DNA of 64,000 nucleotides from Paraburkholderia piptadeniae (GCF_900007165.1 NZ_CYGY02000004.1:1-64000); one strand, 5' to 3'. Shown: positions 52,965 to 61,933, counted from the first letter of the stretch. Numbers and translations: made by a program. The notes: a model not told the origin generated them from the sequence alone.

Positions 52965-53897
52965 TCAGGTCACCTCGGAGCGATGCGCCACCGTTAGCAG
53001 CAGCGCGACAACGGCCACCAGCAGCGGGAACAGGAAGAGCGAAATGGCCGCGCCTTCGGCGAGGTCTCCGCCCTGGATGCCGGTGAAAAAGGCCAGGCTG
53101 GCGAGCACCTGGGTCGTATCGTAGGGGCCACCGCGCGTCAGCACGTAGATGATGATCATGTCTGTCAGCGTGAAGACGATGCCGAACAACAGTGCCACCA
53201 GCATCACGGGCGTCAGCAACGGAACGTCGATCCGGAAAAGTCGCCGCCAGAAGCCCGCGCCATCCATGGCGGCAGCATCGTGCAGGTCCTGCGGGATGCC
53301 TTGCATGCCGGCCAGGATGATGACGGTGGCGAGCGGAAGCAGCCGCCAGACATCCACCGCGATGACGGACGCCATCGCCAGATCGGGCTGTCCGAGCCAT
53401 ACAGGCCATACACGGGGGCCGAACACGCCGAGCGCGCGCAAAGTCCAGTTGATGATGCTGTAGATCGGGTCGAAGATCCACAGCCAGCCGATCGACCCTA
53501 GTGAGATCGGCGCGACCCACGGCAGCAGGATCATGAGACGCACCAGCCACTTGCCGGGAAAATCGCGCGCCAGCGCCAGTGCAAGAATGTTGGCAAGCAC
53601 CACGACCAATGCCTGCGAAACGAGTGTAAATACCAGCGCATTGCGCAGCGACTGCCAGAACGTTGGACTTTGCACGACGCGCCGGAAGTTCTCCAGCCCG
53701 ACGAATCGAGGCACCTGGCCGCCGACCGTTACGTCAGTCAGGCTGTACCAGATCGACAGCAGGAACGGGAAGCCAAGCAGCAGCGCGATATAGACGAGCG
53801 CCGGCGCCATCAGCAGGGGGCCAAGCCAGCGCTCGTCCCACGGCGCGTGCGCAACGTCGGCGCGGGAAGTTCGCGGCCGGCTTGGGGACACGTTCAT
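52965..53897 (-). CDS. Carbohydrate ABC transporter permease (MalF type)
   Basis: This 310-residue permease carries PALVYIALLLGFPFLLSIWY near the N-terminus and the EAA loop DLHDAAAMDGAGFWRRLFRI. Its ATG overlaps the stop codon of the ATPase gene (ATGA), which fixes the start. It pairs with the MalG-like product. Confidence 0.92.
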   Translation of the reverse strand: MNVSPSRPRTSRADVAHAPWDERWLGPLLMAPALVYIALLLGFPFLLSIWYSLTDVTVGGQVPRFVGLENFRRVVQSPTFWQSLRNALVFTLVSQALVVVLANILALALARDFPGKWLVRLMILLPWVAPISLGSIGWLWIFDPIYSIINWTLRALGVFGPRVWPVWLGQPDLAMASVIAVDVWRLLPLATVIILAGMQGIPQDLHDAAAMDGAGFWRRLFRIDVPLLTPVMLVALLFGIVFTLTDMIIIYVLTRGGPYDTTQVLASLAFFTGIQGGDLAEGAAISLFLFPLLVAVVALLLTVAHRSEVT

Positions 53898-54931
53898 GGC
53901 GAATCCGGGGCCGCGCCCAGGCTGGCGCCGGAAAGCGCGTCGAAGCGGTGCAGATCGGCGCGTCGTACGGCGAAGAGGTGCCGTGTGCCAGCCTGCAGCG
54001 TCAAGCTCACCGTACACGGTATCCGGGAGATGACCTTGACGGGGGGCTGTGGCGGTTCCAGCAATCCGTACACGAGGCGATCGGCGCCAAGGTTTTCGAT
54101 GCGGGTGATGTTGAGCAGCAGGAGTTCGAGTTGCACATTTCCGTCGAAGACCTCACGCGGCAGGAAATGCTCAGGACGGAAGCCGGTTTCCACGTTGTCG
54201 CGGGCAATCAGGTTCATCGGCGGCGAGCCGATGAACGTGGCGACGAAGCGATCGACGGGATTCGCGTAGACATGCTGCGGTGTGTCGAGCTGACGCATGC
54301 CGCCATGGTCCAGCACCGCGACGCGGTCGCCCAGTGCCAGTGCTTCGATCTGGTCATGGGTCACGTAGATGGTCGTGGTCCCCAGGCGGCGGTGGATTTG
54401 CTGAAGTTCATCGCGTGCAGAGGCGCGGAGTTTGGCGTCAAGGTTGGAGAGCGGTTCGTCGAGCAGGAAGGCCACCGGATCGCGCACGACGGCACGAGCG
54501 AGCGCCACGCGCTGGCGTTCGCCGCCGGAGAGCTGGCGCGGCTTGCGTGTCAGCAGGTGGTCGATGCCGAACAGCGTGGCGGCCCATCCGACCTTGCTGG
54601 CGATCGTCTTGTGTGCCACGTGCTGCGCTTGCAGCGGGAAGGCAATATTGTCCGCCACTGTGAGGTGGGGGTACAACGCATAACTCTGGAAGACCATCGC
54701 CATGTTGTGCGCCCACGGCGGGAGGCCGGTGACGATGCGCCCGCCAACCAGGACATCGCCGGAGGTAGGCGTTTCCAGGCCGGCAATCATGCGCAGCAGG
54801 GTGGTCTTGCCGGAACCGGATGGCCCCAGCAGTACCAGGAATTCTCCCTCGCGCACGGCGAGGCTTATGCCGTCGACGGCGGTGGTGCCGTCGAAGCGCT
54901 TCGTCAGGGAGCGGGTTTCCACTGTGGCCAT
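53894..54931 (-). CDS. Carbohydrate ABC transporter ATP-binding protein (UgpC/MalK type)
   Basis: This 345-residue ATPase has Walker A GPSGSGKTT, signature LSGGERQRVALARAV, Walker B AFLLDEPLSNLD and switch YVTHDQIEAL. The C-terminal regulatory TOBE/OB region (about 240-345) is typical of MalK-like proteins, including GFRPEHFLP. It may serve more than one permease set, as MalK proteins often do. Confidence 0.93.
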   Translation of the reverse strand: MATVETRSLTKRFDGTTAVDGISLAVREGEFLVLLGPSGSGKTTLLRMIAGLETPTSGDVLVGGRIVTGLPPWAHNMAMVFQSYALYPHLTVADNIAFPLQAQHVAHKTIASKVGWAATLFGIDHLLTRKPRQLSGGERQRVALARAVVRDPVAFLLDEPLSNLDAKLRASARDELQQIHRRLGTTTIYVTHDQIEALALGDRVAVLDHGGMRQLDTPQHVYANPVDRFVATFIGSPPMNLIARDNVETGFRPEHFLPREVFDGNVQLELLLLNITRIENLGADRLVYGLLEPPQPPVKVISRIPCTVSLTLQAGTRHLFAVRRADLHRFDALSGASLGAAPDSP

Positions 54932-54960
54932 GGCGCTCGGGTAGCGATGTGCGGTGTCGT

Positions 54961-54999
54961 GCCAATCGCTGCGGACGCCTCGCGCCCTGCAGCGTTGGC
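54961..54999 (-). promoter_or_regulatory. Intercistronic stem-loop after the sugar binding-protein gene
   Basis: GCCAA and CGCTGC (54961-54972) pair with GCAGCG and TTGGC (54989-54999), with one bulged base. It lies between the binding-protein stop and the ATPase start, the same relative place as in the two amino-acid importer operons. Confidence 0.55.
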
Positions 55000-55014
55000 A
55001 ACGTCATGCGCCGC

Positions 55015-56409
55015 TCACACCAGCCCTCTGGCTTGCCATTTGGCGAAGATCCGCTTGCAGGCGCTTTCGGCGTCGCGGATAGCGTCCTCTGGCGTAGCGT
55101 TGCCGGTTGCGGCCCTGGCAAACATGGTGTTGAGTACCCAGGTATTGAAAATTTCGTCGATGGCGGCATTGGCGTAGCCCGGGTAGCCGACATTGGTGGC
55201 CTGCTGCATCAGGGTGCCCAGCACCTTGTACTTGTCGCGCGGCTTGGCCTTGGAGTCGACCTCGATCAATTTCATGAGGTCCGGCACCGTGCTTGGGAAG
55301 GACGGGAAGTTATAGAACTCGCTGCCCAGGAAGCCCTGGCGGAAATTGTCGATATAGTCGACCAGGAACTGTTTCGCGCCGGCAATGTTCTCGGCAAATT
55401 TCCAGATCACGTAGCAGTCCATCACATGCTCGAGGCAAATGCGTTGTGCGGGCCCTTTCAGGGCTTGTGTCAGCCAGATGTCGGGCGTGACGGGGATATT
55501 CTTGTTTTCTCCTTCGCGCGTAATCGATATGGCGTTCAGGCATAGCGAAATCGAGCCCGCCAGCATCGCGCGGTTGTTCGAGGATGGGTCCCACGCCAAC
55601 ACTTCCGGCGTCATGGTGTCGAGGTAAAGTGTCCGCACGAACTTGACTGCCTCCAGCGTGTTGTGCGAGTTCAACACCACATTGCCGTGCATGTCCTGCA
55701 CGGAGCCGCCAAAGGCATAGAGGATGGTGCGCATGGCCATGGCCGTATCCAGTTCGGCCGACAGCCCGATGCCCACCGGAATGCCTTTCGTCTGCTTGAT
55801 CTTGCGCCCGGCGTTCAGCACGTCGTCCCAGCTGTCCGGCGGCGGCATGCCGACTTCATCCCACAAGTCCTTGCGGTAGTTGATGGGATCGGGCACGAAG
55901 CTGTCTGAGAACGCGAAGTACTTCTTGGTCTTGGGGTTGTAGGTGCTGCGCACCGCCAGTTCCACCGGTTTGCCATGCTTGCGCTGGCACTCTTCGTAGA
56001 TCTCACGGTGGTCGATCACCTGGTCTTCGTACACGGGCGGCGGCGAGAGGAACATGAAGAGATCGTGGCCTTTCTGGGCCGAAACCTCGGCGGCGGCACG
56101 CGTGGCCAACGCCGGAATTCCGACATGATCGACGATGACCTCGGTATCGTGGCGCTGGCCCCATTCCTTCACGTAGGTGCCATCGAACCACTTGTCGTAG
56201 CCCGGCACGAAGTGATTCCACTGGAGAATTCTGAGCGTGCGCGTGGGGGCGGCACGCGCGGGGCGGGGGCGCCCCAACGGGCCAAGTCCCGTGGCGAGCG
56301 CGGCTGCTGCTGCCGCCTTCATGACGCGGCGGCGCCGCTGATCGATGAGGGAGCCTGTGCAGCGTGCGTATAGGTTACGGAGCCCGGTAACGCGTGCGTT
56401 GTTTCTCAT
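55015..56409 (-). CDS. Carbohydrate ABC transporter substrate-binding protein, Tat-type signal
   Basis: This 464-residue type I binding protein (family 1, UgpB/MalE-like) starts at 56409. A twin-arginine leader (RRRRVMKAAAAAALATGLGP) ends near ARAA. The mature protein shows LRILQWNHFVPGYDKWFDG, GHDLFMFLSPPPVYEDQVID, YFAFSDSFVPDPINYRKDLW and AILYAFGGSVQD. Tat export suggests it folds in the cytoplasm before export. It heads the operon. The unusual length (most are about 420 residues) comes from the leader and a long C-terminal domain. Confidence 0.9.
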   Translation of the reverse strand: MRNNARVTGLRNLYARCTGSLIDQRRRRVMKAAAAAALATGLGPLGRPRPARAAPTRTLRILQWNHFVPGYDKWFDGTYVKEWGQRHDTEVIVDHVGIPALATRAAAEVSAQKGHDLFMFLSPPPVYEDQVIDHREIYEECQRKHGKPVELAVRSTYNPKTKKYFAFSDSFVPDPINYRKDLWDEVGMPPPDSWDDVLNAGRKIKQTKGIPVGIGLSAELDTAMAMRTILYAFGGSVQDMHGNVVLNSHNTLEAVKFVRTLYLDTMTPEVLAWDPSSNNRAMLAGSISLCLNAISITREGENKNIPVTPDIWLTQALKGPAQRICLEHVMDCYVIWKFAENIAGAKQFLVDYIDNFRQGFLGSEFYNFPSFPSTVPDLMKLIEVDSKAKPRDKYKVLGTLMQQATNVGYPGYANAAIDEIFNTWVLNTMFARAATGNATPEDAIRDAESACKRIFAKWQARGLV

Positions 56410-56742
56410 GGTCGTCTCGCAAACAAGGAAAGAGCCGCACGCGCTCTCTGTCTGCGTGGATACGCCCCGGGGCGCCTGTGCCTTCTCTTTCAAGCATAGG
56501 GAGCGCATGCCGGAAATACAATCCGGACTTGATGGTACGACTTTGATTTCATTGAATTTCCTTATGCCTCGTCAGGCGCTGTGCAGAGGAGCCGTCTTAT
56601 GGCTTTCGTCACTGCTGCCTTAAACGCATTTGTTGCGTGGGCAGCCAGGTCCTCACGATCAATTCGCAGCGTTCACCGGCAATCGAGTCTCATCGAACAA
56701 AGTGCTGCAACGGTTTCAATCACGCCTGGGTGACGAGCGTGA
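56410..56742. other. Intergenic region upstream of the sugar importer operon
   Basis: No gene is seen in these 333 bases. The AT-richer patch around 56520-56570 is the likely promoter of the importer operon. Confidence 0.5.
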
Positions 56743-57837
56743 TTACCCGAAACGCTCGTTGACGTTGCTAACCTCGATGCCGGCGTGTTCTGAAACGCCG
56801 TGCCTGACGTCCAACCGCTTGCCGTGGTGGTGTTGAACGGTGGGCGTCAAGAACGCTTGCGCTCCGGTTCGGCTGGCACGGATGTGATGCGTCGCGTGGC
56901 GACGTGACGGGACGGTGGATACGGGCCGCCAGGCTGCGAATCGCACCTTCACGCTGTGTGCCTGGCTGACGAGGGCTGCGTGGTGATGATGCGAATGCGC
57001 TGTGGCGTGGTACAGGCGAGGTACGCCGACGGGCGTTTGATCGCCGTCCACCCAGTTGCGGATCGTGGCCAGATCCGCGGTGCGGGCGCCGGATGATCTC
57101 GCGCCCAGCAACACAATGATCACCGGGCCATCGTGCATGATGACGTCAACGACGATGCAGCGTCCGGCCTCACGCGTATAGCCGGTTTTTGCGAGCTGAA
57201 CGTCCCAATCGTCCCAGCGGATGACGGGATCGGTGTTGTGATAGAACCTGGTGTAGCCGCCGATGGTCTGTGCGTACGCGCTCAGGGTCGTGAAGGAACT
57301 GATCAACGGATAGTGCGATGCCTCTCTCGCCATCTTGACGACATCACGAGCCGTGGAAACATTGTCCGGCGAGAGGCCGGTTGGGTCCTCGAAATGCGTG
57401 TCGACCATGTGGAGCGCCTGCGCCCTTCTATTCATCTGCTGGATGAACGCGGTCTGGCCGCCGGGGAACGAGCGCGACAGAGCGGAAGCCGCGCGGTTTT
57501 CAGATGACATGAGCGCGAGGCGAAGCAGGTCCTCGCGTTGGAGCGAGGCTCCGATGGGCAGGCGGGAACCCGAGTGCTTGAGCCGGTCGATGTCGTTGCC
57601 GTCAATGGTCAGGGTATCTGCCATTGCCTGCGCGTTGTCAATGACGATCATCGCGGTCATCAGCTTGGTGAGCGACGCGATGGGTCGAACATCATCAGCA
57701 TTCTTTTCCAGCAGAACTTCGCCGCGCGCGACGTCGTACACAATCACGCTGGGAGAATAGAGGGGGGGCGTGTCAGCGCGCGCGCAAAAAGACACGGCTG
57801 CGAGCAGCAGTGCGCAGATGAATTTCATCATTTTCAT
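56743..57837 (-). CDS. pbpG: D-alanyl-D-alanine endopeptidase, PBP7-like, with an extra C-terminal tail
   Basis: This 364-residue serine peptidase has a signal peptide ending at CARA. Catalytic motifs are Ser55-x-x-Lys58 (IASLTKLM), Ser112-Glu-Asn114 and Lys217-Thr-Gly (LAKTGYTREAGR). It cleaves peptidoglycan cross-links in the periplasm. Residues beyond about 268 (from TPVGVPRLYHA) do not look like PBP7. The tail is basic and His-rich (HATAHSHHHHA) and may be a read-through of a former stop or a frameshifted end. E. coli PbpG is about 310 residues. It lies inside the proposed island. Confidence 0.82.
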   Translation of the reverse strand: MKMMKFICALLLAAVSFCARADTPPLYSPSVIVYDVARGEVLLEKNADDVRPIASLTKLMTAMIVIDNAQAMADTLTIDGNDIDRLKHSGSRLPIGASLQREDLLRLALMSSENRAASALSRSFPGGQTAFIQQMNRRAQALHMVDTHFEDPTGLSPDNVSTARDVVKMAREASHYPLISSFTTLSAYAQTIGGYTRFYHNTDPVIRWDDWDVQLAKTGYTREAGRCIVVDVIMHDGPVIIVLLGARSSGARTADLATIRNWVDGDQTPVGVPRLYHATAHSHHHHAALVSQAHSVKVRFAAWRPVSTVPSRRHATHHIRASRTGAQAFLTPTVQHHHGKRLDVRHGVSEHAGIEVSNVNERFG

Positions 57838-58346
57838 TCACACCTTCGTACTGCGGACCGCAACCAGGGGAGGCAGGACTGACCCCACGCGCGAGATCGT
57901 TTCCCTGCAACTTAACTGTAGTCGTTCGAGGCAGAAATGCGAGCCGGCACCATGCGCCGGCTGCGCGATTTGCATCCGTGACACGACATGGGCAAGTGGC
58001 AATGCGTCGACAAGCTGGTCGACGGTCTGCATGTCATCGCGAGGTCATCGTCTTGCGCGTGCGCTGGTACCTTCGCGACAAGCTTAGATTCCGCGACCTG
58101 GTCGAGATGATGTCGGAGCGCGGGCTCTCGCTGGCGCATACGACGATCATGCGCGGGGTTGAGCGCTGGGTTGGGCACTTCACGCCGGAGTTCTTCGAAC
58201 GCTGGAACCGCTTTGCGACGACAGCTGGTCAGTCATGGCGAGCCGACGAAACGTACGTGAAGATCCGGGCGTCGTGATTTTGGAAGGATTTTGGATTTCT
58301 ATTAGACGACGCCCAGATCCAGACACCCGGAAAATCCGGCAAAGCC
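57838..58346. other. Spacer with IS6-type transposase relic at the right end of the island
   Basis: This stretch holds a truncated transposase (57978-58277) and no intact gene. A small stem, CCGG paired with CCGG around AAAAT (58327-58339), lies just past the tautomerase stop on its coding strand. Confidence 0.5.
57978..58277 (+). pseudogene. IS6-family transposase fragment
   Basis: The fragment reads VIVLRVRWYLRDKLRFRDLV, then EMMSERGLSLAHTTIMRGVE and SWRADETYVKIRAS before a stop. This is the N-terminal third of an IS6-type transposase up to the first catalytic Asp (DETY). The rest of the DDE domain is missing and the first 20 or so residues are out of register. It cannot be active. Confidence 0.8.
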
Positions 58347-58535
58347 TTATGTTGCGTCGCTCCAGAGCTTCCCGCCCGTCGCCCAGTTCTCCCGTTTGAC
58401 ATCGATGAGAATGATGTCGACGGAACCCGGCTCGACGTTCAGCGATTCGCATGTCGCCTTCGTGATCGCTTCGACGAACTGACGCTTCTGCTCGACCGTG
58501 CGGCCTTCGAAAAGCTCGATATGAAATGTAGGCAT
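58347..58535 (-). CDS. 4-oxalocrotonate tautomerase-family protein
   Basis: This 62-residue protein begins MPTFHIELFEGRTVEQKRQF, with the catalytic Pro that becomes N-terminal after Met removal. Family arginines lie in GRT and VKREN. Such enzymes catalyse keto-enol shifts, mostly on aromatic breakdown products. It follows the class II aldolase gene by 43 bases and is probably the last gene of an operon with the urea-transporter-like gene. Its last codons contain the right-hand 35-bp repeat, so its C-terminus may have been supplied by an integrated island. Confidence 0.88.
   Translation of the reverse strand: MPTFHIELFEGRTVEQKRQFVEAITKATCESLNVEPGSVDIILIDVKRENWATGGKLWSDAT
58375..58409. repeat. 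35-bp direct repeat, right copy (att-like)
   Basis: It is identical to 50907-50941 and lies within the intact tautomerase gene. Together the copies frame 50942-58374. Confidence 0.8.
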
Positions 58536-58578
58536 GTCTCGTGTTCCTTGAAGTGAGTTGAAACGAAGAGTGTCGAAG

Positions 58579-59355
58579 TCAGTTCCTGAACGACGGATCG
58601 AGGCGATCGAGCTTGCGCAGCAGCGCGGGCCATTCGATTGCGCCTTCGATCGCGCCGCCGTCGTAAAGCTGTTCGGCCGTGCGCTCGGCGACGGCTTCCG
58701 ATGGCAGCACGAGCGGGCCGCCGCCCGCCTGCGCCTGCAACTGGATCTCGCATGCCTTGATCAGCGTTGCCATCAGCACATAGGCTTCCGCGACGGTGCG
58801 GCCCGCCGTCAGCGTGCCGTGATTGCGCAACAGCATCGCGGGCTTGTCGCCGAGATCGGCGACGAGCCGCTCGCCTTCGGCGGGCGTGAACGCGAGGCCC
58901 TCATAGTCGTGATACGCGAGATAACCGTGAAAACGCAGCGCGTGCTGCGAGCCTGGCAAGAGTCCGTCCTTTTGCAGCGACACGGCAATGCCCGCCGTGT
59001 TGTGCAGATGCATGACGCAGAACGCATCGGCGCGCGCCGCGTGCACGGCCGCGTGCAGCGCGAAGCCCGTCGCGTTCACGGGATGCTCGCTGTCGCCGAC
59101 GATATTACCGCCGATATCGATCTTCACCAGGTTCGACGCACAGACTTCATCGAATGACAGGCCAAATGGATTGATGAGGAAATGGCCGGGCTCGTCGGGC
59201 ACGCTCGCGGAAATGTGCGTATAGACGAGATCGTCCCAGCCATTGAGCGCCGCGAGCCGGTAGGCGGCCGCGAGATCGACGCGGGTGCGCCGTTCGGCTT
59301 CCGACATCGGCGTGGACTGCGCGATGCGGCCTGCGGGCGTGTGTGCGAATGACAT
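58579..59355 (-). CDS. Class II aldolase/adducin-family protein
   Basis: This 258-residue protein has the zinc-binding histidines His116 and His118 (CVMHLHNTAG) and His179 (LLRNHGTL). It also has the GDSEHPVNATGFALHAAVH block near residue 87. The family cleaves or forms aldols of sugar phosphates, or acts as a decarboxylase or epimerase. The start at 59355 (MSFAHTP) has GGGAGAA upstream. It sits between the urea-transporter-like and tautomerase genes. A link with aromatic or sugar-acid breakdown is possible but not shown. Confidence 0.88.
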   Translation of the reverse strand: MSFAHTPAGRIAQSTPMSEAERRTRVDLAAAYRLAALNGWDDLVYTHISASVPDEPGHFLINPFGLSFDEVCASNLVKIDIGGNIVGDSEHPVNATGFALHAAVHAARADAFCVMHLHNTAGIAVSLQKDGLLPGSQHALRFHGYLAYHDYEGLAFTPAEGERLVADLGDKPAMLLRNHGTLTAGRTVAEAYVLMATLIKACEIQLQAQAGGGPLVLPSEAVAERTAEQLYDGGAIEGAIEWPALLRKLDRLDPSFRN

Positions 59356-59402
59356 GATGTTCTCCCGTCCCTGTCCAACAGGGTTGCTTGCGACTCGCGG
59401 CT

Positions 59403-60392
59403 TCAGCGTTCCGGCAACGATGCGCGGGTCGTGTGTTCTGGGTGCCCGACGTCGGCGCCGCGTTCTGCTGCGGAGTCGACAGGGCTTGTGTTGTGCGAAA
59501 TGTGCGTGTCGCGAGTATCGCGCATGAAACGGCTCACCGTCCACGTCGCCACGACGAAGGGCGAGGTCAATGCCGGCACGCCATGAAAAGCAGCAGCCTG
59601 TTGCAGCAATATTGACATCGACACGCCAACGAGTGCCGCGAATGCGCCGCAATCGGCCAATGCCAGCGCGGTGAGCGCGCCGTTGAATCCCGCCAGGCCC
59701 GCGTCGAGAGATGCAGCATCCGTGCCGATGAGCCAGTGCGCCGCCGTTGCGAGCGCTGCGCCCGTCAGCGCGAACACGGCGCATCGCATCGACGACATCG
59801 CGATGCCCGCGAGAATCAGCAGACCGGCCCATGTCGTCGATGCAAACGAGGTCTGCGCGATGCCCGCGAGCAACGCGTGCGCGAACGGCATCCACGCAAT
59901 GGTGTCGCTTACGCTCGCGCTTGCACTTGGGCTCGCGCTGACGCTGGCATGTGCGAACGTCCCATGCACGAGCGGCAACCACGCCCACGTGACGAGCAGA
60001 CAAGGGCTCGAATAGTATCCGAGGCCGCGCGAGCGCAGCAGCCGCGCCCATGGGCCGAGCAGCCACGCGGCGGCCGTCGCGGCGAGCATCGCGATGGCCA
60101 TTGCCGTGGCGTCATCGGCGATGAACGTGAACGCGGCGAGCGCCGCCAGCGCGCCGTTGAAACCGTGCAGCCCATCGCGCGTCTCACGCGGAGCGTAGCC
60201 GCGCAGAATGGCGCCGACGTTCGCAGCGATCGCGCCCGTCAGCGCCGCGCACGCGAGGCGCGGACTGCACACGAGCCACGCGGCGAGCACGCACGCGCCC
60301 GTCGATGCATCGCGTTGCAGGACGATCTGGCCGAAGCTGCGCAGCAGCGTGCGCAGCGCAGTGAACAGAACTTGATGGGGCGCGGCGTGCAT
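59403..60392 (-). CDS. Urea transporter-family membrane protein
   Basis: This 329-residue protein has two related halves, each with a GFNGAL motif (GLHGFNGALAALAAF near 75 and GLAGFNGALTALALA near 235). The UT signatures LGYYSSPCLLVTW and LTSPFVVATW are also present. It is therefore a bacterial member of the UT channel family for urea or similar small amides. A Ser/Ala-rich low-complexity stretch (HASVSASPSASASVSD) extends the central loop and looks like recent repeat expansion. No urease gene lies in the window. Confidence 0.82.
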   Translation of the reverse strand: MHAAPHQVLFTALRTLLRSFGQIVLQRDASTGACVLAAWLVCSPRLACAALTGAIAANVGAILRGYAPRETRDGLHGFNGALAALAAFTFIADDATAMAIAMLAATAAAWLLGPWARLLRSRGLGYYSSPCLLVTWAWLPLVHGTFAHASVSASPSASASVSDTIAWMPFAHALLAGIAQTSFASTTWAGLLILAGIAMSSMRCAVFALTGAALATAAHWLIGTDAASLDAGLAGFNGALTALALADCGAFAALVGVSMSILLQQAAAFHGVPALTSPFVVATWTVSRFMRDTRDTHISHNTSPVDSAAERGADVGHPEHTTRASLPER

Positions 60393-60666
60393 GGCGATAT
60401 CGATTGAAAGCGGACGTGACGAAGCCGCATGAGGCGGAACTCACGCGGCCCGCGAGGTTCGAAGCAGACGAATCGCGAGCATAGCGAGGTGCACGGCCAA
60501 CGGCATGCGCGCGCGTTGATAACGGCTATTTGCGGCGCGTATTTCGCGGGCGCATGACGCCATTGCAGTTCGCGGCCGACGTGGCGAGAACGGAAAAGTC
60601 GGCGTTGATCCACGGCCGTTCGCGCTACGATGTCACCGATAACGATCGTACAAAGGAGACGGATTC

Positions 60667-61221
60667 ATGCGTGAAGTGCGATGGACCCCACAAGAGGGCG
60701 ATGGCGTCGAGCATCTCGCGTTCTACGCGCGCGCCGACGGCTTTCATGCCGAAAGCGTGCTGATCGGCGAGCGCAACGGCCATCCGTATGGCCTTTTTTA
60801 CCGCGTCAAATGCGACCTGCAGTGGCGCACCGTGCATGCGTGGCTGAAAGTTACCGGCGGCCCGGAACTCGATCTGCACGGCGACGGCGAAGGCAACTGG
60901 CACGACGGTCACGGGCTCGTGCTGGCGTCGCTGGCGGGCTGCATCGATATCGACATCGCCGCGACGCCTTATACGAACACGCTGCCCATTCGCCGCCTGC
61001 AACTCGCGAAGGGCGCGCGAGAGACGATAGCGGTCGCGTTCATCTCGACGCCCGATCTGCAGATTTCGCGCGTCGAGCAGGCGTACACCTGCGTCGAGCC
61101 GGGCATCGAGTATCGCTATGAAGGCATCGGTACGGGCTTCGCGGCCGAGCTGAAGGTCGACGAAGACGGACTCGTCATCGACTATCCGATGATGTTCACG
61201 CGCACGTTGCCGCTCACCTGA
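60667..61221 (+). CDS. Putative glycolipid-binding family protein (PA1994-like)
   Basis: This 184-residue soluble protein begins with the family pattern VRWTPQEGDGVEHLAFYARA. It carries RVKCDLQWRTVHAWLK, DGEGNWHDGHG and CIDIDIAATPYTNTLPIRRL, all typical of the family that includes Pseudomonas PA1994, which has a lipoprotein-carrier-like fold. Its biochemical role is not known. AAAGGAG lies shortly before the ATG. It is a single gene. Confidence 0.85.
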   Translation: MREVRWTPQEGDGVEHLAFYARADGFHAESVLIGERNGHPYGLFYRVKCDLQWRTVHAWLKVTGGPELDLHGDGEGNWHDGHGLVLASLAGCIDIDIAATPYTNTLPIRRLQLAKGARETIAVAFISTPDLQISRVEQAYTCVEPGIEYRYEGIGTGFAAELKVDEDGLVIDYPMMFTRTLPLT

Positions 61222-61274
61222 AGCTGCGCCTCGCGCCCGGAGATGCGTCACATGCATGCGCGCGAGAGTGGGCC

Positions 61275-61838
61275 TTACTCCGCAATGTCGGCGTCCGTGG
61301 GCAGCGTATCGCTGCCGTCTCCGAGCGCGCGCTGCATCATCGTCGAATCGAGCCAGCGTCCGTGCTTGAAGCCGACGGCTTTCAACGTGCCGACGAGTTC
61401 GAATCCCGCGTCCCGATGCAGCGACAACGAGCCGCCGCGTCCGCCGTCCGCGATGACGGCGATCATCTGACGCCAAGGGCCTTGCTCGCATCGCTCGATC
61501 AGCGCGGCGAGGAGCGCGCGGCCGACGCCGCGTCCACGGTACGCGTCGTCGACGTAGATCGAGTCTTCTATTGTGTAGCGATAGGCGATGCGCGGCCGGT
61601 ACAGCGTTGCGTACGCATAGCCGGCGATCTTGCTGTCGAGCACCGCGACGATATACGGCAGGCCGTGAGAGAGCACGGCTGCGTGACGCTTTTGCATTTC
61701 GTCGACGGACGGTGGCGTTTCTTCGAACGACGCGACGCCCGTCAGCACGTGATGCGCGTAGATGGACTGGATGAAGGGAAAGTCGGCGTCCGTCGCGTCG
61801 CGGACGACGGGCGCGGCAGCCGGAGAGGTCTCGCTCAT
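61275..61838 (-). CDS. GNAT-family N-acetyltransferase (phosphinothricin acetyltransferase-like)
   Basis: This 187-residue enzyme shows the Pat-type layout: IRDATxxD-like VRDATDADFPFIQSIYAHHV, FEETPPSVDEM, the acetyl-CoA loop DAYRGRGVGRALLAAL and SLSLHRDAGFELVGTLKAVG. Members acetylate phosphinothricin, methionine sulfoximine or related amino-acid analogues. It is a single gene on the minus strand. Confidence 0.88.
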   Translation of the reverse strand: MSETSPAAAPVVRDATDADFPFIQSIYAHHVLTGVASFEETPPSVDEMQKRHAAVLSHGLPYIVAVLDSKIAGYAYATLYRPRIAYRYTIEDSIYVDDAYRGRGVGRALLAALIERCEQGPWRQMIAVIADGGRGGSLSLHRDAGFELVGTLKAVGFKHGRWLDSTMMQRALGDGSDTLPTDADIAE

Positions 61839-61933
61839 TGTGTCGGATGACGGTGTAGTGGCTGGAAACCTCTCACTATGCCTGCGGCGCGCGCGGAAAT
61901 GAAGCGCTTCAAAAATCGGCGGCGCAGGTCGCG

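Noticed and set aside
57978..58277. An active IS6 element
   Set aside because: Only the N-terminal third of the transposase remains and no terminal inverted repeats are evident.
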